Assembly: GCA_964458415.1 (NCBI GenBank)
Contig: CAYWIT010000013.1
Coordinates: forward strand, 10,826-74,825
DNA length: 64,000 nt
Origin: CAYWIT01 sp964458415
GTDB lineage: Bacteria > Pseudomonadota > Alphaproteobacteria > Micavibrionales > UBA2020
Reading direction: 5' to 3'
In this document: positions 25,376 through 34,457 of the stretch, piece after piece
How the letters are laid out: the number at the start of each line of letters is the position of its first letter
How positions within the stretch are numbered: position 1 is the stretch's first letter
The notes under the pieces: model-generated
What the model was told of the DNA's origin: nothing
Database searches by the model: none
What the model saw: only the letters and a program-made list of their open reading frames with translations
Translations under genes and position numbers: made by a program

Positions 25376-27229
25376 ATGAATAAAGAACGAAAACAAGCGG
25401 GGTTTGAAATCATCAAGGCGTTTGTCCAGACGCTTCCGCTGCTGCCTGGCGTTTATCGCATGCTGAATGCGGCAGGCGATGTGCTCTATGTCGGCAAAGC
25501 CAAGAGCCTGAAAAAACGCGTCACAAATTATACGCAACCCGAGAAAAATCCTGTGCGTCTCCAGCGTATGATCGCCGAAACCGCCACCATGGAATTCACC
25601 ACGACGCATACAGAGGCCGAGGCCTTGTTGCTCGAAGCCAATCTGATCAAGCAGCTCAAACCACGCTACAACATTCTGCTGCGCGACGATAAGTCATTCC
25701 CCTACATCCTGATTACCGCCGACCATGCGTATCCGCTGGTACAAAAACACCGCGGCGCCAAAGACCGCAAGGGTGAATATTTCGGCCCCTTCGCCTCGGG
25801 CCTTGCCGTCAATGAAACACTGGAAATCCTGCACAGGGCTTTCCTGCTGCGCAGCTGCCCGGATTCCGTCTTTGCCCTGCGCAGCCGCCCCTGCCTGCAA
25901 TACCAGATCAAGCGCTGCACCGCGCCTTGCGTCGGCAAAGTCAACCCTGCACAATATGCCCGCCAGATCGACATGGCGCGGCAATTCCTCAACGGCAAAA
26001 GCCGCGGAATTCAGGAACAATTTGCCGCCGAAATGCAAAAGGCCAGTGCCAGACAGGATTTTGAAAGCGCCGCCGTTTACCGCGACCGTATCCGTGCCCT
26101 GACACAAATACAGTCCCACCAGAACATCTACATCGAAGAGCTGAGCAATACCGACGTCTTCGCCCTCTGGCAGAGCGGCGGACAATCCTGCATACAGGTT
26201 TTCTTCTTTCGTAACGGGCAAAATTTCGGCAACCGCGCCTATTTCCCCCGCCATGAAAAAGAAGAAACGCCGGCGGATATCCTGGCCGCCTTTATTCCAC
26301 AGTTCTACACCAACCGCCCCGCTCCAAAAGAAATTATCGTGAGCGTGGCCGTCACCGATGCCGTCCTCATCGCGGAAGCCCTGAAAATAAAGAACAACCA
26401 CACTGTAAAGATTGTAAAGCCTTCCCGCGGGCAGAAAGCGGAGATTGCTGCCATGGCTGTTAAAAATGCCAAGGAGGCACTGGCCCGCCGGCGGGCAACG
26501 GAAACAGCGCAGCGTGATATTTTCGAGCACCTCGCGACCGTCTTTGGACTTGATGAAGCGCCCAACCGTATCGAGGTCTACGACAACAGCCATATTTCCG
26601 GTACGCATGCGCTGGGCGCGATGATCGTTGCTGGACCGGAAGGCCTGCGCAAGAACGCTTACCGCCGCTTTAACATGCCGGATGACATCCCCCCCGGCGA
26701 TGATTATGCGATGATGAAGCTCATGCTCTCCCGCCGGTTTCAATCCCTGTTGCGAAACGATGCGGAACAGGAGAGACCAGATCTCCTGCTCATTGATGGC
26801 GGGCAAGGACAACTCTCTGCCGCACAACAGGCGCTCGACGAGCTCGGGCTTTCCGATATTCCCGTCGCCGCCATTGCCAAGGGCCCAGATCGCAACGCCG
26901 GACGGGAGCGGTTCTTTCGCGCGGGAAAGCCCCCCTTCAGTCTGCCCCCGGACGACCCCGCCCTTTACTACCTCCAGCGAATCAGGGACGAGGCGCACCG
27001 ATTCGCCATAACTGCACACAGGGCCAAACGCAGCCGTTCCTTGAGCGAAAATCCGCTGGACGAGGTTCCCGGTATCGGGGCCAAACGCCGGAAATCATTG
27101 CTTTTACACTTTGGCTCGGCGAAAGCTGTTGCCGAGGCGGGGGTACCTGATTTACAAAAGGTAGCCGGTATCAGCAAGGCTGCCGCGGAAAAGATATACC
27201 GGTTTTTCCACGATAACGACGAGGGATAA
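25376..27229 (+). CDS. uvrC: UvrABC system protein C
   Basis: A 617-residue nucleotide excision repair endonuclease that incises both sides of a UvrB-bound lesion. The N-terminal GIY-YIG domain (LPGVYRMLNAAGDVLYVGKA) makes the 3' cut. A UVR domain for UvrB contact follows near residues 200-235 (ASARQDFESAAVYRDRIRAL). The C-terminal RNase H-like endonuclease domain (IEVYDNSHISGTHALGAMIV, LLIDGGQGQLSAA) makes the 5' cut, and tandem helix-hairpin-helix motifs (PGIGAKRRKSLLLHFGSAKA) end it. Full length. pgsA starts 9 bp downstream, a pairing common in proteobacteria. Confidence 0.97.
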   Translation: MNKERKQAGFEIIKAFVQTLPLLPGVYRMLNAAGDVLYVGKAKSLKKRVTNYTQPEKNPVRLQRMIAETATMEFTTTHTEAEALLLEANLIKQLKPRYNILLRDDKSFPYILITADHAYPLVQKHRGAKDRKGEYFGPFASGLAVNETLEILHRAFLLRSCPDSVFALRSRPCLQYQIKRCTAPCVGKVNPAQYARQIDMARQFLNGKSRGIQEQFAAEMQKASARQDFESAAVYRDRIRALTQIQSHQNIYIEELSNTDVFALWQSGGQSCIQVFFFRNGQNFGNRAYFPRHEKEETPADILAAFIPQFYTNRPAPKEIIVSVAVTDAVLIAEALKIKNNHTVKIVKPSRGQKAEIAAMAVKNAKEALARRRATETAQRDIFEHLATVFGLDEAPNRIEVYDNSHISGTHALGAMIVAGPEGLRKNAYRRFNMPDDIPPGDDYAMMKLMLSRRFQSLLRNDAEQERPDLLLIDGGQGQLSAAQQALDELGLSDIPVAAIAKGPDRNAGRERFFRAGKPPFSLPPDDPALYYLQRIRDEAHRFAITAHRAKRSRSLSENPLDEVPGIGAKRRKSLLLHFGSAKAVAEAGVPDLQKVAGISKAAAEKIYRFFHDNDEG

Positions 27230-27237
27230 ACACAGTC

Positions 27238-27828
27238 ATGCCTAAGATGCTCTATAACATCCCCAATATGCTGTGCTATTTCCGTCTGGCCGTCATCCCC
27301 TTCATGATCGTCTTTTTCTATTTTGACAACAGTTTTACGGCTTGGGCGAATGTTGTGTTATTCGCGCTGGCTGGCGCCTCGGATTTCTTTGATGGCCGGA
27401 TCGCGCGGGCAACAGGCCAGACAACCATCTTTGGCAAGTTTCTTGACTCCTCCACCGACAAAATGCTGGTCGGCGCTGCATTAATACTGCTCATCGCTTT
27501 TGACCGCCTGACGGGTCTCTGGATCCTGCCTGCCATTATCATCTATCTCCGCGAAATTCTGATCTCCGGCGTCCGCGAATTCATGGGCCTGCACAATGTC
27601 ATTGTCCCCGTTTCCAAACTCGGAAAATGGAAGCTGACGATCCAGATGTTCTTCATCGGCTTCCTGATCGCGGGGGAATACGGCGAGATGCTGATCCCCC
27701 ATGCTTATACTATCGGCAAGATCGGGTTTCTTTTCGCCACCGTTATTACCGTCATCTCGGGATGGGACTATATCCGTTCCGCCTGGGCCACTCTGTCCAC
27801 CCTTGATCAGGACAAAGTGACGGAATAG
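27238..27828 (+). CDS. pgsA: CDP-diacylglycerol--glycerol-3-phosphate 3-phosphatidyltransferase
   Basis: A 196-residue membrane enzyme that makes phosphatidylglycerol phosphate from CDP-diacylglycerol. The CDP-alcohol phosphotransferase motif DG(x)2AR(x)8G(x)3D(x)3D is seen as DGRIARATGQTTIFGKFLDS, with the following Asp in STDKML. Four to five hydrophobic helices span the chain, beginning IPNMLCYFRLAVIPFMIVFF. It lies 9 bp after uvrC in the same direction. Confidence 0.95.
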   Translation: MPKMLYNIPNMLCYFRLAVIPFMIVFFYFDNSFTAWANVVLFALAGASDFFDGRIARATGQTTIFGKFLDSSTDKMLVGAALILLIAFDRLTGLWILPAIIIYLREILISGVREFMGLHNVIVPVSKLGKWKLTIQMFFIGFLIAGEYGEMLIPHAYTIGKIGFLFATVITVISGWDYIRSAWATLSTLDQDKVTE

Positions 27829-27872
27829 GAAAAAGTTATACACCACCACCGGCATATATATCAGGCAAAGAT

Positions 27873-28361
27873 ATGATCAGAAAATTTTTTAACAAGTCCG
27901 CCAACCCCCCTATCCCGCAGAACCATCTGCGCCTCAAAGATGTCCTGTTCGTTCTTGGCTGCGCCGCACAAATCGGCGCAACGGAAACCAGTGAACTCGG
28001 GGATCCAAAAGGAGAAAATTACGCCGCCTACGCCTTCAGCAATCTGGTGAACGGCAAGACATTTTCACTGGAGGCCTTTATCCGGCATCAGGGGCAGGAC
28101 TATAAAACGGAAGTCAGGGCTGAAATCGTCAGCCCTGGCGTTCTTGAAATTAAATCGATCATCTTCGATAACAAGCCCGAGAAGCTGGACAATGCCAAAG
28201 AGATTTACAGCGTATTGAACTATATCGGCAACTGCCATGTCCGCAGCGTCTTCTTTCGCGGCATGCCCAAACCTCATGATGAGAAAAAAGGCCCCTTCAC
28301 CCGTCTGGGGAGGTTCATGACGCGCCACCTGCCAAAACCCTCAGGCGGCGATTTCCTTTAA
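27873..28361 (+). CDS. Hypothetical protein downstream of pgsA
   Basis: A 162-residue soluble protein with no signal peptide or membrane helix and no domain that I recognise. Mixed alpha/beta composition (FSLEAFIRHQGQDYKTEVRA, SPGVLEIKSIIFDNKPEKLD) and a basic C-terminus. It starts 44 bp after pgsA on the same strand and ends 16 bp before the convergent parC, so it may belong to the uvrC-pgsA transcript. Function unknown. Confidence 0.65.
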   Translation: MIRKFFNKSANPPIPQNHLRLKDVLFVLGCAAQIGATETSELGDPKGENYAAYAFSNLVNGKTFSLEAFIRHQGQDYKTEVRAEIVSPGVLEIKSIIFDNKPEKLDNAKEIYSVLNYIGNCHVRSVFFRGMPKPHDEKKGPFTRLGRFMTRHLPKPSGGDFL

Positions 28362-28377
28362 TTAACCGATCCTGCCC

Positions 28378-30633
28378 TTAGGCGCCGCTAAACCTGTTCG
28401 CACGGGGGAAGCCGTTCGGCGGCAGCATGCCGGACTGCGCCCGTTCACCGATCCAGGCCTTGATATTTGTCTCCGTGCGCTCGCGGCCCGCGCTATACCA
28501 GCTGAGCCCCTGCTTTTTATTAAAGGTCTTGGCGTCGGACAGGCCGCCATCCTTGTAGCGTTGCAAAATCACGCCAACGCCACGCGTCATTTCCGGTACC
28601 TGATCCAGCCTGAAGATCAGCAACTTGCGGTTCTGGCCGATCACGGCAATGTGATCATCCTTGGCATCCACGGGGACGCAAACCCGCGCTTCCACACCGT
28701 CTTTGACCAACAAGCACTGTTTACCATTTTTGGTTTGCGAAAGGATTTCCTTTTCCGGCACAAGAAAGCCTCGCCCATCGTCAGCGGCGACCAGCAACTT
28801 GCGCTCCGGATCATGCGTCATGAAAGAAACAATATCCGCATCATTTTGCAAATCGATCATCAAACGCACCGGCTCGCCAAAGCCGCGGCCCGCCGGCAAT
28901 TTGTCCGTCAGCAGCGTATAAAACTTGCCATTGGTCGCAAAGGCAACCAGCTTGTCCGTTGTTTCGGCATGAAAGACAAACTTTGCCGCATCGCCTTCCT
29001 TGTAGGAAATGCTATCAATTTTATCCCGGTCCAGATGCCCCTTCATCGTGCGGATCCACCCCTTTTCGGAACAGATCACGGTAACGGGCTCTTTTTCGAT
29101 CAGCGCTTCGACCGGCAGGGCAATATCTTCCGGCGCCTTGCCCAGCTGTGTCCGGCGCTTGCCCAGCGGCGTGGTTGGCCCAAAAAGATCATGAATATGC
29201 CTGACCTGCTTGCGAATAGCCGTCATTTGCCGCGCATGGCTGCCCAGCAGTTTTTCGAGCGCTTCTTTTTCCTCCAGCAGATCCTTATGCTCACGCCTGA
29301 TCTCGATCTCCTCGAGCTTGCGCAAACTGCGCAGGCGCATGTTCAGGATCGCATCGACCTGAACTTCCGTCAGTTTGAAGCGCTTGACCATCTCGGCCTT
29401 CGGATCATCCTTTTCACGGATGATCCTAATCACCTCGTCAATATTCAGGTAGGCAATCAGCAGTCCGCCCAGAACTTCGAGACGATGCTCTATGTTTTCC
29501 AGCCTGTGTCTGGAGCGTCGGACCAGCACATCCTGCCGGTGGTTGATGAAGGCCTGCAGCACTTCTTTCAGGGTCATAACGCGCGGAACCAGCCCGCCAT
29601 CAAGCACGTTCATATTCAGCGGAAAGCGGCTTTCCAGATCCGTCTGACGGAACATCTGCGCCATCAGCAATTCCGGCGCCATCGTCTTGTTTTTAGGCAC
29701 CAGCACGATGCGCACATCCTCGGCGGATTCATCCGTCACGTCATCAAGAAACGGCAATTTCTTTGTCGTGATCAATTCGGCAATTTTCTCAATCAGTCGC
29801 GATTTCAAAATCTGGTAGGGAATCTGCGTCACCACGATTTGCCAGGCATCGCCCTTGAGCTTCTCGACATGCCAGACCGCGCGCATGCGGAATGACCCGC
29901 GCCCGGTTTCATAAGCATTACGGATCGCGGCCTTGTCCTCGGCCAGAACCCCGCCCGTCGGAAAATCCGGACCCTTGACGAATTTCAGCAGGTCCTTGAC
30001 CTCGCAATTCGGGTTTTCGATCAGGTGGTCAAGCGCGTCGCAAAGCTCGGCCACGTTATGCGGCGGAACGGACGTGGCCATCCCCACGGCAATCCCGGAT
30101 GAACCGTTGGCCAGTAGGTTGGGGAAATTCGCGGGCATGACAATCGGCTCGATGCCATCCCCGTCGTAAGTGGCGCGAAAATCCACCGCATCCTCTTCCA
30201 GACCTTCCATCAGCAATTGCGAAACGGCTGTCAGGCGTGCTTCGGTATAACGCATGGCCGCCGCATTGTCGCCGTCGATATTGCCGAAGTTGCCCTGCCC
30301 GTCCACCAGCGGATAGCGCACGGAAAAATCCTGCGCCAGACGTACCAGCGCATCATAAACCGACTGATCGCCATGCGGATGGAATTTACCGATAACATCG
30401 CCCACCACACGGGCGGATTTCTTGGGCGCTGTTTCCGGCTTGAGGTTCAGCTGCGCCATGGCGAACAGCACACGGCGATGCACCGGCTTGAGCCCGTCGC
30501 GCACATCCGGCAGGGAGCGGGAAACGATTGTTGACAGGGCATAGGCAAGATACTTCTCGGCAATAATATCGCCGAGCTTGCGATCCTGAATCTCCACAGC
30601 AACTATATTTTCTTTTGTCGGTTTCTTGGCCAT
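28378..30633 (-). CDS. parC: DNA topoisomerase IV subunit A
   Basis: A 751-residue type IIA topoisomerase subunit for chromosome decatenation. Start region LAYALSTIVSRSLPDVRDGL, catalytic Tyr in NAAAMRYTEARLT, and the C-terminal beta-propeller with short degenerate repeats. Length and the absence of a GyrA box fit ParC rather than GyrA. In the quinolone-binding region the sequence is HPHGDQSVYDALVRLAQDF: the position usually occupied by Ser is Gln, and Asp follows four residues later. I take the Gln to be natural to this lineage. parE is not in the window. Confidence 0.93.
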   Translation of the reverse strand: MAKKPTKENIVAVEIQDRKLGDIIAEKYLAYALSTIVSRSLPDVRDGLKPVHRRVLFAMAQLNLKPETAPKKSARVVGDVIGKFHPHGDQSVYDALVRLAQDFSVRYPLVDGQGNFGNIDGDNAAAMRYTEARLTAVSQLLMEGLEEDAVDFRATYDGDGIEPIVMPANFPNLLANGSSGIAVGMATSVPPHNVAELCDALDHLIENPNCEVKDLLKFVKGPDFPTGGVLAEDKAAIRNAYETGRGSFRMRAVWHVEKLKGDAWQIVVTQIPYQILKSRLIEKIAELITTKKLPFLDDVTDESAEDVRIVLVPKNKTMAPELLMAQMFRQTDLESRFPLNMNVLDGGLVPRVMTLKEVLQAFINHRQDVLVRRSRHRLENIEHRLEVLGGLLIAYLNIDEVIRIIREKDDPKAEMVKRFKLTEVQVDAILNMRLRSLRKLEEIEIRREHKDLLEEKEALEKLLGSHARQMTAIRKQVRHIHDLFGPTTPLGKRRTQLGKAPEDIALPVEALIEKEPVTVICSEKGWIRTMKGHLDRDKIDSISYKEGDAAKFVFHAETTDKLVAFATNGKFYTLLTDKLPAGRGFGEPVRLMIDLQNDADIVSFMTHDPERKLLVAADDGRGFLVPEKEILSQTKNGKQCLLVKDGVEARVCVPVDAKDDHIAVIGQNRKLLIFRLDQVPEMTRGVGVILQRYKDGGLSDAKTFNKKQGLSWYSAGRERTETNIKAWIGERAQSGMLPPNGFPRANRFSGA

Positions 30634-30692
30634 GCGCCTTTTTTAGCGGATTCAGACCTGAAAAACCAGAGGTTTTGCTACTTAATCAGGAT

Positions 30693-31064
30693 TTAAAAAA
30701 CCGGCCCCGCACCCGAAGCTGTCCGCATGCTATATTGCGATACCAGTCTCTTTGGCACGTTTATCGCCCCGATCGTATTCTGTACCTTGTCAAAAAATTT
30801 TTCCATGCTCTTCGGATTCTCCGGATCAAACTTCATAATCCTGTTTGCCTCGAACATACAGACATACCATGCGTCCACGGCTGGCCTGATGCCGGAAAAG
30901 GTCAACTGATGGGTCATTTTTAACGTCGCATGGAATGAAGAATGCGTTTGGGGATCTTCAATACCAATCTGGATACTCTCTCCCTGTGCCTCTGCTGTAA
31001 ACAGCAAGCCTTGTTGTTTTGAAAAATCGCTTAATTTCCCGATTGCCAATGCCAATTTTGTCAT
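30693..31064 (-). CDS. Hypothetical protein
   Basis: A 123-residue soluble protein without recognised domains (TKLALAIGKLSDFSKQQGLL, HATLKMTHQLTFSGIRPAVD). No signal peptide. Start ATG 31064 is chosen because GAAGGG stands eight bases upstream; the frame can also be opened at a TTG at 31079 that overlaps that site. It lies between recO and parC on the same strand with gaps of about 100 and 60 bp. Function unknown. Confidence 0.6.
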   Translation of the reverse strand: MTKLALAIGKLSDFSKQQGLLFTAEAQGESIQIGIEDPQTHSSFHATLKMTHQLTFSGIRPAVDAWYVCMFEANRIMKFDPENPKSMEKFFDKVQNTIGAINVPKRLVSQYSMRTASGAGPVF

Positions 31065-31163
31065 TTTATTTCCCTTCAAATACTATGCTCAAATACCCAT
31101 TACGCAATTAACATAACATCAATTTTTGAAAGATGTCAAGTATTATGTGTAATAATATCGCCA

Positions 31164-31889
31164 TCACCGGAGAATATTAATATACTTTTCTTCCAACCGC
31201 AGCCGCGGTTCCGGTAAATTGGCATGCGCCTGGGAAAAGACGCGATGCAGCAGGAAATGCCTGGTCAGCTTGAGCCCATCCAGAATATCCCCCGGCTCAA
31301 ACCGCGCCTCGCCCCGCAGGAATGGCGGCAAAGAGAGTAATTTATCTTTATAAGGCTCTCCGGCAACGGCGGAAACGGCACACCCCGACTTGGGACTGAC
31401 GTAAATCAGCCCCTCCGCCACACCGCTCGCAACACATTTCGAAAGATCGAGACCGAAGCCCAGCTCGCGCAGCAAGCCGATCTCCCAGAAAATATAACTT
31501 GGTGCCCAGAGATCGCCGGAAAAAGAATCCAGCAGCGCCGTCATGCCCTCGAACACACCCTGGTGCCTTTCATGCTCGGGCAACGTCTTGTCTGCCAGAG
31601 CACAGGCGGATTGCAGCGCGGTCAGCCGCAACGGATCATCCAGAACATCGGCGACATGACTTTTCTCCAGCTCCAGCGTAAAGGTTCCAAGCTGGTCATG
31701 CGCCCGGGCCTGCCAGTGCACGGAAACCACGTTGCCGATTTCCAGCACACCACGCTTGCGTGTGGATACCGCGCCATAAACATAGCCCACAGCGCGGCCA
31801 TGCTCCCGCGTCAGGATCGCGGCAATCCCCCCTGTCTCGCCATGCGGACGAACGGACAGCAAAATGCCGGTGTCATTCCATTCAATCAT
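31164..31889 (-). CDS. recO: DNA repair protein RecO
   Basis: A 241-residue recombination mediator that, with RecR, loads RecA on SSB-coated DNA. The N-terminal OB fold shows GILLSVRPHGETGGIAAILT, GRAVGYVYGAVSTRKR and GNVVSVHWQAR. The helical C-terminal domain contains FWEIGLLRELGFGLDLSKCV and a CxxC-poor variant of the zinc region (KCVASG, GCAVSAVAGEPY). Its start overlaps the stop of purB by 8 bp; it is the last gene of the asmA-yihY-purB-recO run. Confidence 0.93.
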   Translation of the reverse strand: MIEWNDTGILLSVRPHGETGGIAAILTREHGRAVGYVYGAVSTRKRGVLEIGNVVSVHWQARAHDQLGTFTLELEKSHVADVLDDPLRLTALQSACALADKTLPEHERHQGVFEGMTALLDSFSGDLWAPSYIFWEIGLLRELGFGLDLSKCVASGVAEGLIYVSPKSGCAVSAVAGEPYKDKLLSLPPFLRGEARFEPGDILDGLKLTRHFLLHRVFSQAHANLPEPRLRLEEKYINILR

Positions 31890-33177
31890 GCAAAACCCGG
31901 TCGATGATTCCTTCTATATGCTTGGTATAGGCCGCGTAGTCGAAGAGGCTGACCAGCTTTTCTGCGCCCAGCGCTTTTTGCACTGTCACATCAGCTTGCA
32001 GCAAGGCCAGAAAATCTCCCTCTCCCGCCCAGACTTTCATGGCGCTGGATTGCACGATTTTATAGGCCTCCTCGCGCCGCAAGCCCGCGTCGGTCAGCGC
32101 CAGCAGCACGGCTTGTGAAAAGACCAAGCCCTTCAGGCTCTCCAGATTTTTCCGCATGCGGTCAGGAGAGACGACCAGATTCCTAATCACGCCAGTCAAT
32201 CGATGCAACGCAAAATCCGTCAGAACCGTTGCATCAGACGCAATCACGCGCTCGACCGCCGAATGCGAAATATCGCGCTCGTGCCACAGCACCACATCCT
32301 CAAGCGCGGGCGTCATCGCCGCGCGGATCAACCGCGCCAGACCCGTCAAATTCTCCGACAGGATCGGATTACGCTTGTGCGGCATGGCCGAAGATCCCTT
32401 TTGCCCCGCCGCGAAATACTCCTCGACCTCGCGCACTTCCGTGCGCTGCAAATGCCGGATCTCCGTGGCCAGATTTTCAATGGAGGACGCCACCACGCCC
32501 AGCGTCACGAAAAACATCGCATGGCGGTCACGGGGGATGACCTGCGTCGAGACAGGCTCGACCGTCAACCCCAGCTTTTCCGCGACATATTTTTCCACAG
32601 CGGGATCAACCGTTGAAAACGTGCCCACGGCGCCGGAGATGGCACAGGTCGAAATCTCCGCCCGCGCCCGCTCCATGCGCTCCCGCGCCCGCATAAAGGC
32701 GGCGTAATGCCCTGCCAGCTTCAGTCCGAATGTCGTCGGTTCAGCATGGATGCCATGGCTGCGCCCGACACAAAGCGTCTCTTTATGCTCCAGAATACGT
32801 TCTTTTAGTGCCGACAGCAACGCGTCAATATCGGCAATAATCAGCGCCGCTGCCTGCCGCAGCTGCACGGCAAATCCTGTATCCAATATATCCGAAGACG
32901 TCATGCCGACGTGAATATAGCGCGACTCCTCGCCCACATTTTCGCCCACATTCGTCAGGAATGCGATAACGTCATGCCTGACTTCGGCTTCGATTTCATC
33001 CATCCGGGCCAGATCAAACGCTGCCTTGGCGCGAATTTTCCCGGGGGCCTCTCTTGGGATAACGCCAAGCTCCGCCTGCGCTTCCGCTGCCAGACATTCT
33101 ATTTCAAGCCAGATACGGCACTTGTTTTCCGGCGTCCAGATATCTGCCATTTCCTGTCGTGAAAAGCGTGGGATCAT
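31882..33177 (-). CDS. purB: Adenylosuccinate lyase
   Basis: A 431-residue fumarase/aspartase-superfamily enzyme acting twice in purine synthesis (SAICAR to AICAR, adenylosuccinate to AMP). Signature loop SSAMPHKRNPILSENLTGLA is complete, with the histidines in VGRSHGIHAEPTTFG and HVGMTSSDILDTGFA. It overlaps yihY upstream by 4 bp and recO downstream by 8 bp, indicating one operon. Confidence 0.97.
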   Translation of the reverse strand: MIPRFSRQEMADIWTPENKCRIWLEIECLAAEAQAELGVIPREAPGKIRAKAAFDLARMDEIEAEVRHDVIAFLTNVGENVGEESRYIHVGMTSSDILDTGFAVQLRQAAALIIADIDALLSALKERILEHKETLCVGRSHGIHAEPTTFGLKLAGHYAAFMRARERMERARAEISTCAISGAVGTFSTVDPAVEKYVAEKLGLTVEPVSTQVIPRDRHAMFFVTLGVVASSIENLATEIRHLQRTEVREVEEYFAAGQKGSSAMPHKRNPILSENLTGLARLIRAAMTPALEDVVLWHERDISHSAVERVIASDATVLTDFALHRLTGVIRNLVVSPDRMRKNLESLKGLVFSQAVLLALTDAGLRREEAYKIVQSSAMKVWAGEGDFLALLQADVTVQKALGAEKLVSLFDYAAYTKHIEGIIDRVLHD

Positions 33178-34457
33178 GTTTTTGAACTCCCGAGAAAAAG
33201 TTGCTTCAGCGTCATGCCCTGCAACGCTTGTTGCACAGCCGTATCCGAAAGCCGCACGGCTTCATCCACCACCTCGAATGACGGCAGGGCTGTAAAAGAA
33301 ACCGTTCCCTTTTCATTGATAGCCCGCAGGTCTTTGAGCATCCCGCCCACCGTCGCCTCATCAAAAGGCCGCCCCGGAACCAAAAACCGCCCGCTTCGTC
33401 CCGCCCGCATCAGCACACCGGAGGCGACCATATCCTCCGTCACGTCCTCCACGGCCATCAGCGGCACGCCCAGTCGCTTTGCCAATTCCGGCATGTCTAT
33501 CGGCTGTGCCGGACGATAAAACAGCCTTCCGACCTCGGCGCAGATCAGCATCGCCAGCTTTTCCCTGACCCGCAGGCTCAGGTTGCGGGCCTGCCATATC
33601 ACAGACTGATTGGACGGGTTTTGCAGGTAATAGGACAGCACGCCGCCGGCCAGCACCGTAAACCATCCGGCATAAAGCCAGAGCATGAAAATCACCAGTC
33701 CTGCAAAAGCGGAATAGATCGCGGCCGTGCTGGCCGAGCCTGCGATAAACGCTCCGAAAAGGTTGCCCAGCACCTTCCACAAAACCGCCGTTACCAGCCC
33801 TGCGGCCAGCGCCGGTAAGATCCGTACCCGCGTATTCGGCATGACGATATAAAGCATGGTAAAAGCCAGCGCGAACAGGATATAGGGCAGCAGGCGCACC
33901 AGTGAATCCGATGCAAAACCGGCCAGATCGACTCCGATCACGGATTGCAATAAAGCGACATGCTGCAAGGATGCCGTCATGGCCACGGATAAAAACAGGA
34001 ACAGTGGGCCCACCAGCAATACGCCAAGGTAATCACGGACGCGATAAATAAAAGGGCGTCGGTGCCTGACCCGCCATATATCGTTAAAGGCAGACTCGAT
34101 CTTGGTCATCAGCGCGATCACCCCATAGAGCAGAAACCCGATGCCGACCGCGCCCAGTACGCCGACCTTGATATTATCGACAAAACCGACAATCCGCGTA
34201 ACAATGTCCTCGCCCTGCGCCCCCAGAGGCGCAAAAAACCCGCGCAGAAAAGGCTCCAGCATATTGTGGACGCCAAACCCTTTCAGAACGGAAAAGCAAA
34301 CAGCCAGCAACGGCGCCAGCGACAACAATGTCGTATAAACAAGACTGGCGGCATAAAGCCCCAGCCGTCCATCACGCATCTCCCGCAGCACGGCCCTGAT
34401 CAGCCCGAACAGGCGCAAGCCCCATCGGCCTGCCGCGTTATTTAAAAAAGCTGTCAT
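33174..34457 (-). CDS. YihY/BrkB-family inner membrane protein
   Basis: A 427-residue polytopic membrane protein. About six hydrophobic helices lie in residues 35-290, with family motifs LYAASLVYTTLLSLAPLLAV, YNDIW-like FNDIWRVRHRRPF, and YSAFAGLVIFMLWLYAGWFT. The C-terminal 130 residues are cytoplasmic and resemble a winged-helix-like tail (AKRLGVPLMAVEDVTEDMVA). The family was once mis-named ribonuclease BN; its true function is unclear. It overlaps purB and the asmA-like gene by 4 bp on each side. Confidence 0.88.
   Translation of the reverse strand: MTAFLNNAAGRWGLRLFGLIRAVLREMRDGRLGLYAASLVYTTLLSLAPLLAVCFSVLKGFGVHNMLEPFLRGFFAPLGAQGEDIVTRIVGFVDNIKVGVLGAVGIGFLLYGVIALMTKIESAFNDIWRVRHRRPFIYRVRDYLGVLLVGPLFLFLSVAMTASLQHVALLQSVIGVDLAGFASDSLVRLLPYILFALAFTMLYIVMPNTRVRILPALAAGLVTAVLWKVLGNLFGAFIAGSASTAAIYSAFAGLVIFMLWLYAGWFTVLAGGVLSYYLQNPSNQSVIWQARNLSLRVREKLAMLICAEVGRLFYRPAQPIDMPELAKRLGVPLMAVEDVTEDMVASGVLMRAGRSGRFLVPGRPFDEATVGGMLKDLRAINEKGTVSFTALPSFEVVDEAVRLSDTAVQQALQGMTLKQLFLGSSKT

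Noticed and set aside
30340..30440. Quinolone-resistance mutation in ParC
   Set aside because: The Ser position is Gln, but I believe that Gln is usual in alphaproteobacterial ParC, so it is not evidence of selection.
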